Assembly (NCBI GenBank): GCA_903837365.1
Contig: CAILUF010000208.1
Coordinates: 1 to 7,914, forward strand
DNA length: 7,914 nt
Direction: 5' to 3'
DNA from: an uncultured Alphaproteobacteria bacterium
Lineage (GTDB): Bacteria; Pseudomonadota; Alphaproteobacteria; Rickettsiales; UBA1997
Below the pieces are notes generated by a model. That model searched no databases. It had not been told where the DNA came from and saw only the letters and a program-made list of their open reading frames with translations. A program made the position numbers and the translations under genes. Shown in pieces: positions 1 to 5,058 of the stretch. Within the stretch, counting starts at the first letter, position 1. Every line of letters begins with the position of its first letter.

Positions 1-1
1 A

Positions 2-442
2 AACGACATTACGCCTTTAAAATTAGTTAAATTTGTTTACTTTACTTACGCATGGTATTATGCAGTATATAATCAAAAATTATTTGCTGAAAAAATCGAA
101 GCTTGGCAATATGGACCAGTTGTTCCTTCAATCTATCATGAATTTAAAAGCTTTGGCAATAATCCAATTGATCGCTATGCAATTAATTTTGATCCTAAAG
201 AAGGTATTACTAAGCCAATTATTGCCAAGGAAGATTATGAGATAATTAATACGGTTATTGCAGTTTGGAAATCTTATCGAAATAAGGATGGCTGGTCTTT
301 AAGTAAAATCACTCACGAGGGAAATAATAGCCCATGGAAATCAGCTTATATTCAAGGTGAAAATAATGAAATTGATTTGAATCTAATGCTTAAAAGAGCT
401 AATGAAGCTATTTCTAAATATCGCGATGTTATTGCTCAATAA
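2..442 (+). CDS. Panacea-domain (DUF4065, SocA-like) antitoxin, 5' end missing
   Basis: An open frame runs from base 2 to a TAA at 440-442 (146 codons). Its start lies outside the window. The translation carries the hallmarks of the Panacea/DUF4065 domain: an early TPLKLVKFVYFTYAWYYAVY helix, LFAEKIEAWQYGPVVPSIYHEF, and a late ITHEGNNSPWKSAY block. In complete members about 10-25 residues precede the PLKL segment, so only a short N-terminus is lost. Panacea proteins are cytosolic antitoxins that neutralise very diverse toxins by direct binding; SocA of Caulobacter is instead an adaptor for degradation of its toxin SocB. The gene is followed after 14 bp by a small membrane-protein gene on the same strand, as expected for a two-gene toxin-antitoxin operon. 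The domain assignment is secure by motif. The antitoxin role here is inferred from family and context. The ATG at base 33 belongs to another frame and is not the start. Confidence 0.85.
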   Translation, partial: NDITPLKLVKFVYFTYAWYYAVYNQKLFAEKIEAWQYGPVVPSIYHEFKSFGNNPIDRYAINFDPKEGITKPIIAKEDYEIINTVIAVWKSYRNKDGWSLSKITHEGNNSPWKSAYIQGENNEIDLNLMLKRANEAISKYRDVIAQ

Positions 443-456
443 TTAAAATATCGAAA

Positions 457-909
457 ATGACTAGCGAGATAAAAGATATTATTTCTAAGCAAACATTTCA
501 GCATAGTGAGATCCAATTAGATGAAAATCAAAAAATAGAGCTTTTTGATAAAGGTCAAACAACAGACCATATCAATCAAGACAATCCCGATCCCCATGAA
601 TTATTAAAATTAGAGGAAGTTAATTCAAAAAAAATCGATAATAATTCCAAAAAATTGGATAATAAATCAAAATTAATAGACATTGGTTTAAGATATCTTT
701 TTGCACTTTGGGTTTTGTTTATCGTAACTAGTTTTTTGCTTTTTGTTAAAGAAATTTTATATCTAAAATTCAATTATGATAAAAACCTGAGCGATAATGT
801 CATTATTGCCTTATTGACCACTACCACCATCAATATTTTAACTTTAGCTTTTATGGTGATAAGCTATCTCTTTCCAAAAAAACTTAAGAAAAAAACTAAG
901 AAAAATTAA
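457..909 (+). CDS. small two-helix membrane protein, candidate Panacea-associated toxin
   Basis: This 150-residue protein starts at the ATG 14 bp after the antitoxin stop. No Shine-Dalgarno is visible. Residues 1-55 are polar and acidic. Residues 56-76 are three copies of a 7-residue repeat of the type NSKK(I/L)DN. Hydrophobic helices follow at about 79-101 and 114-139, joined by a short loop (KFNYDKNLSD). The last eleven residues are mostly lysine. By the positive-inside rule both ends should face the cytoplasm. I cannot name a family with certainty. The LSDNVIIALLTTTTIN...YLFP segment recalls small membrane proteins that recur beside Panacea genes, but that is memory, not a search. Some known Panacea partner toxins are membrane-targeting, so a toxin that disturbs the inner membrane, held in check by the upstream protein, is the favoured reading. 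A harmless membrane protein that happens to sit next to a Panacea gene remains possible. Confidence 0.6.
   Translation: MTSEIKDIISKQTFQHSEIQLDENQKIELFDKGQTTDHINQDNPDPHELLKLEEVNSKKIDNNSKKLDNKSKLIDIGLRYLFALWVLFIVTSFLLFVKEILYLKFNYDKNLSDNVIIALLTTTTINILTLAFMVISYLFPKKLKKKTKKN
622..684 (+). repeat. three 21-bp in-frame repeats encoding a 7-residue repeat
   Basis: Three consecutive 21-base units (622-642, 643-663, 664-684) inside the candidate toxin gene encode NSKKIDN, NSKKLDN and KSKLIDI. The first two units are close at DNA level and the third has diverged. Each heptad has one conserved hydrophobic residue (I60, L67, I74), so this is a charged juxtamembrane stalk or a weak coiled coil just before the first membrane helix, not a strong zipper. 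Confidence 0.6.
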
Positions 910-1304
910 GAACAAAATTTCATCAAATAAAATCCTAAAAAAATAGCAATTAACGAAATTAATACGCTTAAGATTGCGTAAATCAAGGCTTGAAAATTTT
1001 GATTAGCTTGAATTAGGCGAAATAAGTCCAAGCTAAAAGCGCTGAAAGTAGTATATCCTCCAAGAAAGCCAATCAGTAAAAAATTTTTAAGATTTAAAGA
1101 AAATCCATTAAAATTTTTGATAATAAAAAAATATAAAATCCCCGCTAAAAAAGAGCCAATAACATTAACCAGTAAAGTGGGAATTAGAGTTGAATTATTT
1201 TGTAGTAAATTTTTGTTAAAAATATTTACTATTTCATAACTTAAAAAACGCAAAATTCCACCAAGAGCGCTACCGCAACCAATAATCAAAATATTATTTA
1301 ACAT
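906..1304 (-). CDS. crcB: CrcB/Fluc fluoride ion channel
   Basis: This 132-residue, four-helix inner-membrane protein has the normal length for a single-domain Fluc channel. Such subunits assemble as antiparallel dual-topology dimers and export fluoride passively. Family marks are GGILR (15-19), the polar-track asparagine in LLVNVIGSFLAG (N47) and the GFLGGYTTFSAFS signature (79-91). F87 and F90 are the spaced phenylalanines that line the fluoride pore. The start is the ATG at 1304, followed directly by the first hydrophobic helix. Only one copy is seen, so a homodimer is expected rather than the paired-gene heterodimer of some Gram-positives. No fluoride riboswitch is recognisable in the short leader. 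The TAA stop overlaps the stop of the convergent candidate toxin gene by the four bases TTAA. Confidence 0.93.
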   Translation of the reverse strand: MLNNILIIGCGSALGGILRFLSYEIVNIFNKNLLQNNSTLIPTLLVNVIGSFLAGILYFFIIKNFNGFSLNLKNFLLIGFLGGYTTFSAFSLDLFRLIQANQNFQALIYAILSVLISLIAIFLGFYLMKFCS

Positions 1305-1325
1305 TTAAGAAAAGTTTAAAATTAG

Positions 1326-1331
1326 ATTATA
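1326..1331 (-). promoter_or_regulatory. candidate -10 box for crcB
   Basis: Read on the minus strand this is a perfect TATAAT, 21 bases ahead of the crcB start codon. No good -35 hexamer is seen at 16-18 bp spacing. In a background this AT-rich a single perfect -10 can arise by chance. Its placement in the only gap between metK and crcB is the main support. The implied leader would be about 15 nt, too short for a riboswitch. Confidence 0.35.
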
Positions 1332-1363
1332 AATCACTAGTATTTAACTTAAATAAACATTCT

Positions 1364-1389
1364 TAGTTAAAAGATATTTGTTTTAACTA
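1364..1389 (-). terminator. AT-only hairpin after metK, possible weak terminator
   Basis: TAGTTAAAA (1364-1372) and TTTTAACTA (1381-1389) form a perfect 9-bp stem with an 8-nt loop, starting 10 bases after the metK stop codon. The stem has one G-C pair, and the minus-strand sequence after it is not a clean T run. It is therefore a poor intrinsic terminator. The perfect inverted repeat just behind a stop codon is the reason to list it. Confidence 0.27.
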
Positions 1390-1398
1390 GAAATTATT

Positions 1399-2556
1399 TT
1401 AAGCTAAATCTTTTAATTTTTGGGCTAAGTCAGTTTTTTCCCAAGAAAATCCACCATCAGCTTCGGGAGTTCGACCAAAATGCCCGTAGGTTGCAGTTCG
1501 TTTATAAATTGGTTTATTTAAACCTAAATGCGTACGGATTCCGCGCGGAGTTAAATCAACAATTTCATTAATTATCTTGGCAATTTTTTCGCCTTCAACG
1601 CCAGTATGATGATTGTTTACATAAAGCGATAAAGGCTTGGCAATGCCAATTGCGTAAGAAATTTGAATAGTGCAACGAGTTGCAAGTCCAGCCGATACAA
1701 CGTTTTTAGCGAGATAGCGAGCCATATAAGCAGCGGATCGATCGACCTTAGTTGGATCTTTTCCAGAAAATGCTCCACCGCCATGGGGAGATGCTCCACC
1801 ATAAGTATCAACGATAATTTTTCTACCGGTTAATCCAGCATCGCCATCAGGTCCACCGATTACAAATTTTCCAGTTGGATTAACCAAGAATTTTTCTTCC
1901 TTACACATCCAACCTTTTGGCAAAGAAGCTTCAACGAATGGACGAATTAATTCGCGAACTTGTTTTTGGCTAATGCCTTCGCGATGCTGAATGGAAACTA
2001 GAATTGTTTCAGCGCGAACTGGTACGCCATTTTCATAAAACAAGGTTACTTGACTTTTTGCGTCAGGACCAAGATCTTTTAATTCGCCAAGATGAATTGC
2101 ATTCATGATATTTTGCAAAATACGATGAGCATAAAAAATTGGAGCAGGCATTAATTCTGCAGTTTCATTGCAGGCATAGCCAAACATAATGCCCTGATCA
2201 CCAGCACCTTCGTCCTTAGATCCTGATGAGTCAACGCCAATGGCGATATCCGCAGATTGCTCGTGAATAAGATTGGTTATTTCAAGATTCTGCCAATGAA
2301 AACCTTGCTGTTCATAGCCGATATTTTTTATAGTTTGGCGAATAATTTCTTCGACATTATTTTTACTAATTTCAGGAGCTCTAATTTCGCCACCAATAAT
2401 AACTCGATTAGTTGTGGCAAAGGTTTCAATTGCTAATCGTGAATATGGATCTTTTGACAAATAGGCATCCACTAAGCTATCTGAAATTTGATCGCAAACT
2501 TTATCGGGATGACCTTCTGAAACTGATTCAGAAGTAAATAAATAATTTTTAGGCAT
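1399..2556 (-). CDS. metK: S-adenosylmethionine synthetase
   Basis: This cytosolic enzyme makes S-adenosylmethionine from methionine and ATP with release of phosphate and diphosphate, supplying the methyl donor for RNA, DNA and protein methylation. The 385 residues match the usual full length (E. coli 384). Intact motifs are [17 protein letters not shown] near the N-terminus with H16 and D18, the [12 protein letters not shown] signature at 117-128, the glycine-rich loop and [12 protein letters not shown] at 259-277, and the C-terminal GHFGR...[22 protein letters not shown] (45-59) and SADIAIGVD are of the alphaproteobacterial type. The start at 2556 fits, because [12 protein letters not shown] is the normal N-terminus; no Shine-Dalgarno precedes it. 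Only 49 bp separate it from the upstream barrel gene, which leaves no room for a SAM riboswitch and suggests readthrough from upstream. Nothing suggests decay, unlike the degraded metK genes known from some Rickettsia. Confidence 0.97.
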   Translation of the reverse strand: MPKNYLFTSESVSEGHPDKVCDQISDSLVDAYLSKDPYSRLAIETFATTNRVIIGGEIRAPEISKNNVEEIIRQTIKNIGYEQQGFHWQNLEITNLIHEQSADIAIGVDSSGSKDEGAGDQGIMFGYACNETAELMPAPIFYAHRILQNIMNAIHLGELKDLGPDAKSQVTLFYENGVPVRAETILVSIQHREGISQKQVRELIRPFVEASLPKGWMCKEEKFLVNPTGKFVIGGPDGDAGLTGRKIIVDTYGGASPHGGGAFSGKDPTKVDRSAAYMARYLAKNVVSAGLATRCTIQISYAIGIAKPLSLYVNNHHTGVEGEKIAKIINEIVDLTPRGIRTHLGLNKPIYKRTATYGHFGRTPEADGGFSWEKTDLAQKLKDLA

Positions 2557-2605
2557 ATCAAAATTTCTAAAAAATTACGGAAGGCTTTCCAAAAAATACT
2601 TAGAT

Positions 2606-3307
2606 TTAAAAAAATCTTAAAAATCCAATTCTAACTGTGGTGTAGTCGGAGTTAATTAATCCAACTTTACCTACATAGCGTTGCGCTGAAAATCTAATTG
2701 TGTTGATATCGTTTACGCTAACTTGCAATCCAGCTGAATAAAAGAAACGAGTTTGGTGAGAATTGCTTCTAACTGATTTGCCGTTTATGTCCACATAGCT
2801 TAGGTTTGCACGCATATCCGCTAAACCTAATTCACCAAATATTTCAAAAAAATTTTTAATTATTGGCGCATAAGTTAATAACGAAAAATTATAATGATCA
2901 ATTTTATAAAGGGCTTTTTTGGCGAGAGGTTGCGCATCTTTTAAAACGGTGGAATCAAGACTAGTTTGCACCCAATTGGCGTTGAAGCCAAAATTATCAT
3001 GAAAACGAATATGTGCACCAATGGCAATATTTTCAAGATTGTAAAGTTGCTTAAAAATATGCTCGGTAGTTGCGAAATGTTTATTATTGCCAGATCCTGA
3101 TACTCTAGGTGCGTTATACTCAATGGAAAGCGCAGGTTCTATATAAAAATTATTTTTATTGTATATTTTTTTATTATCTTCCCGAGCTGAATCTCCTCGA
3201 GCTGAATCCCCATGGGCGTAACATGCCGAATTGATAGCAAAAACACTAAGTAAAAAAACTATAAAAATTTTAATTTTACAATTTGGAAAAAAAATATTTT
3301 TTATCAT
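2606..3307 (-). CDS. secreted outer-membrane beta-barrel protein (OmpA/OMP_b-brl-like), function unknown
   Basis: This is a 233-residue predicted outer-membrane protein. Residues 1-31 look like a Sec signal peptide: lysines, then the hydrophobic core IFIVFLLSVFAINSA, then a likely cut after CYA-31. The mature N-terminus begins with a short hydrophilic stretch containing GDSAR twice (33-42), which includes RGDS. From about residue 53 (NFYIEPALSIEYN) the chain shows alternating amphipathic segments typical of beta strands, for example IAIGAHIRFHDNFGFNANWV, FFEIFGELGLADMRANLSYV, FFYSAGLQVSVN and IRFSAQRYVGKVG. It ends in VRIGFLRFF, whose terminal phenylalanine is a classic BAM-recognition signal. 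The size suits an eight-stranded barrel of the OmpA-transmembrane or Rickettsiales surface-protein kind. A specific role (adhesin, porin, structural) cannot be read from the sequence. It lies between gltX and metK in the same orientation with gaps of 76 and 49 bp. Confidence 0.8.
   Translation of the reverse strand: MIKNIFFPNCKIKIFIVFLLSVFAINSACYAHGDSARGDSAREDNKKIYNKNNFYIEPALSIEYNAPRVSGSGNNKHFATTEHIFKQLYNLENIAIGAHIRFHDNFGFNANWVQTSLDSTVLKDAQPLAKKALYKIDHYNFSLLTYAPIIKNFFEIFGELGLADMRANLSYVDINGKSVRSNSHQTRFFYSAGLQVSVNDINTIRFSAQRYVGKVGLINSDYTTVRIGFLRFF
3182..3211 (-). repeat. two 15-bp tandem repeats encoding GDSAR-GDSAR
   Basis: Two adjacent 15-base units (3182-3196 and 3197-3211, 13 of 15 bases identical) lie in frame within the barrel-protein gene. 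They encode GDSAR twice directly after the predicted signal-peptide cut, creating an ARGDS sequence at the junction. The high identity suggests a recent slippage duplication. Confidence 0.75.
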
Positions 3308-3383
3308 TTTTGGTAAAAAAACTGAAAGGTTAAACTTAAAAAAAGCAAATTAAATTACAAAATTTGTAAAGCAAGTAATGATT

Positions 3384-4769
3384 TTATTTTATGGCATTGT
3401 TAAGGCGATTAACAATTTCTTTTTTTCCTAAAATTTCAATAACCTCAAAAATACCTCCAGCTGAAGCGTTTGAGAAGGTTAAGGTTAGACGAAGAATTGG
3501 TGCAAAATCCTTAATTTTTAATGAATTTTCTTTAGCGAATTCATCGATATTTTTTTTAATATTTTCAGAATTCCAATGATCAATTTTATTAAAAATAGTT
3601 AGAATATTTTCGAGTAAAGATTTTTTTTCTTGCAAAATTTTTAAATCTTGTTCATTAAATTCTTGCTTAAAATCGTTAAAATAAATTTTACAATTATCGG
3701 CAATTTGCGTAATTAAATCAGACTTTTCCTTAAGAAAATTAAGAGCTAAAATTAAACGATTTTCCTCTTCTTGATTAGGTTTTTTTTCTAAAAAATCGAA
3801 TACGAAATTAGATAAATCCTGATTGGATTTTTGTTTGAGATAATGATGATTGAGATGATTGAGCTTTGCAAAATCAAAGCGTGATGGCGATTTACCAACT
3901 CTATCAAGATTGAACCATTCGATTGCTTGCTCATCGCTAATTATTTCTTCATCGCCATGTGACCAACCAAGGCGAAGTAAATAATTTCGCATTGCTTGCG
4001 GTAAATATCCGAGCTGTTTATATTCAATTACCGAAGTTGCGCCATGGCGCTTGGAAAGCTTTGCGCCATCGCTTCCGTGAATTAATGGAATGTGAGCAAA
4101 TTTCGGCACATTCCAATCCAAAGCTTGATAAATAATTTTTTGACGAAAGGCATTTGTCAAGTGATCATCTCCGCGAATAATATGTGAAATTTTCATATCA
4201 TGATCATCAACTACAACGGCAAGCATGTAGGTTGGGGTGTTATCGCTTCGTAGTAAAACTAAATCATCAATCTCGCAATTTTTAACATTAATTTTGCCTT
4301 GCACTAAATCATCAATTTGGGTTTCGCCGTCAAGAGGAGACTTGAGGCGAATCACTGGCTTTAAAGTTGAGCTTTGTGAATTAAATTGATTGCGCCATGG
4401 ACTTTGAAAGCGAAAAACCTCGCCTTTTTTTTCGGCATTGTTACGCATCTCATCAAGCTCTTGAGAGCTTGTGTAACAGTAATAGGCTTGGTTTTTATTT
4501 AACAATTCTTGCGCAACTTCAACATGTCTTGCGATGTTTCGAGATTGCATAATAATTTCATCATCATGCTTTAAGCCAAGCCAGTCAAGACCTTCAGTAA
4601 TGGCTGATATTGCTGAATTTGTTGATCTTTGTGCATCAGTATCTTCAATGCGCAGTAAAAATTTTCCGCGATGATGTTTAGAAAAAAGATAATTAAACAA
4701 TGCGGTACGAGCTCCACCAATATGTAAATAACCGGTTGGTGATGGAGCAAAACGAACTATAACTGACAT
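3384..4769 (-). CDS. gltX: glutamyl-tRNA synthetase, GltX2-like, probably with tRNA-Glu/tRNA-Gln role
   Basis: This is a class I aminoacyl-tRNA synthetase that charges tRNA with glutamate in the cytosol. The 461 residues are a normal full length. Seen motifs are APSPTG (8-13), the HIGH-type signature HIGG (16-19), LLRIEDTD (38-45), VVVDDHDM and HIIRGDDHLTN around 186-206, and the KMSKS-type loop KLSKRHG (237-243). A helical anticodon-binding region follows, ending in PILRLTLTFSNASAGGIFEVIEILGK. Overall it resembles the GltX2 paralogue of Rickettsiales (LGLKHDD, YYCYT, RLGWSHGDEEI, GKSPSRFDFAKLN). Alphaproteobacteria often carry two GltX proteins and lack glutaminyl-tRNA synthetase, making Gln-tRNA through Glu-tRNA(Gln) and the GatCAB amidotransferase. 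Which tRNA this copy prefers cannot be read here. The start MSVIVRFAPSPTG is the expected N-terminus. The gene is divergent from the assembly ATPase gene. Confidence 0.96.
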   Translation of the reverse strand: MSVIVRFAPSPTGYLHIGGARTALFNYLFSKHHRGKFLLRIEDTDAQRSTNSAISAITEGLDWLGLKHDDEIIMQSRNIARHVEVAQELLNKNQAYYCYTSSQELDEMRNNAEKKGEVFRFQSPWRNQFNSQSSTLKPVIRLKSPLDGETQIDDLVQGKINVKNCEIDDLVLLRSDNTPTYMLAVVVDDHDMKISHIIRGDDHLTNAFRQKIIYQALDWNVPKFAHIPLIHGSDGAKLSKRHGATSVIEYKQLGYLPQAMRNYLLRLGWSHGDEEIISDEQAIEWFNLDRVGKSPSRFDFAKLNHLNHHYLKQKSNQDLSNFVFDFLEKKPNQEEENRLILALNFLKEKSDLITQIADNCKIYFNDFKQEFNEQDLKILQEKKSLLENILTIFNKIDHWNSENIKKNIDEFAKENSLKIKDFAPILRLTLTFSNASAGGIFEVIEILGKKEIVNRLNNAIK

Positions 4770-4784
4770 TTTTTTTAAAATTTA

Positions 4785-4790
4785 TTTATA
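4785..4790 (-). promoter_or_regulatory. possible -10 box for gltX
   Basis: TATAAA on the minus strand lies 15 bases ahead of the gltX start. No convincing -35 hexamer accompanies it, and such strings are common in this AT-rich spacer. It is listed because the gene must have a promoter in this divergent gap. Confidence 0.22.
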
Positions 4791-4830
4791 ACATTGCTTT
4801 AGGATAAAGCGAATAATTTTGATTGAAAAG

Positions 4831-4885
4831 AAAATTTTTGGGAAAATTTTTGGGAAAATTCTTGGGAAAATTCTTGGGAAAATTT
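4831..4885. repeat. 12-bp tandem repeat array in the gltX/ATPase divergent spacer
   Basis: Four contiguous 12-base units are followed by a partial fifth (4879-4885). Units 1 and 2 (4831-4842, 4843-4854) read AAAATTTTTGGG. Units 3 and 4 (4855-4866, 4867-4878) read AAAATTCTTGGG. The only difference is one T to C. The array lies 62-116 bases from the gltX start and about 174-228 bases from the ATPase start. It has no start codon and no support as coding sequence, although the minus strand reads through it as PKNF-type repeats. It may be a simple slippage repeat, a curved A-tract element or a repeated protein-binding site. The sequence does not decide between these. The rest of the 289-bp spacer is AT-rich without a recognisable RNA gene. 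Confidence 0.85.
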
Positions 4886-5058
4886 CAATTAGACTTTGGA
4901 GATTAATTTGGTATTGCGTATCATTTAAGAAAAGATTAAAAAATCACCTTGAACAAATTATTTTTAAAATTTAATAATTTAAAAATACTTATTTGCAATA
5001 ATCATTAAAGTTATTGATAAAACAATAAAAATAAAAAATTCCTATAGATTGTTAATAA

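Noticed and set aside
33..245. A 70-codon open frame on the + strand starting at base 33.
   Set aside because: It overlaps the clearly conserved Panacea-domain frame in another phase, and its translation is a low-complexity Leu/Ile/Lys string without family features.
576..773. Minus-strand open frame inside the candidate toxin gene.
   Set aside because: It is antisense to a gene with clear membrane-helix architecture and has no recognisable motif; it looks like a shadow of the AT-rich coding strand.
1305..1398. Fluoride riboswitch in the leader of crcB.
   Set aside because: The minus-strand leader contains none of the conserved GC-containing blocks of the crcB motif RNA, and the best -10 leaves only about 15 nt of leader.
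2577..2592. GGAA..TTCC hairpin followed by T-rich sequence between the barrel gene and metK.
   Set aside because: The stem is only 4 bp, too weak to call an intrinsic terminator.
3218..3234. Lipobox-like SAC in the barrel protein signal peptide (would make it a lipoprotein).
   Set aside because: The -3 position is asparagine rather than leucine or a similar residue, and a signal peptidase I site after CYA fits better for a beta-barrel protein.
3355..3369. TTACAAA-A-TTTGTAA inverted repeat upstream of the barrel gene.
   Set aside because: It is a 7-bp AT-rich palindrome that could be an operator, but it has no second copy and no identified regulator, so it is indistinguishable from background.
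4831..4885. CRISPR array or a coding PKNF repeat in the 12-bp repeats.
   Set aside because: The units are directly contiguous without spacers and far too short for CRISPR. The minus-strand frame through them has no plausible start.
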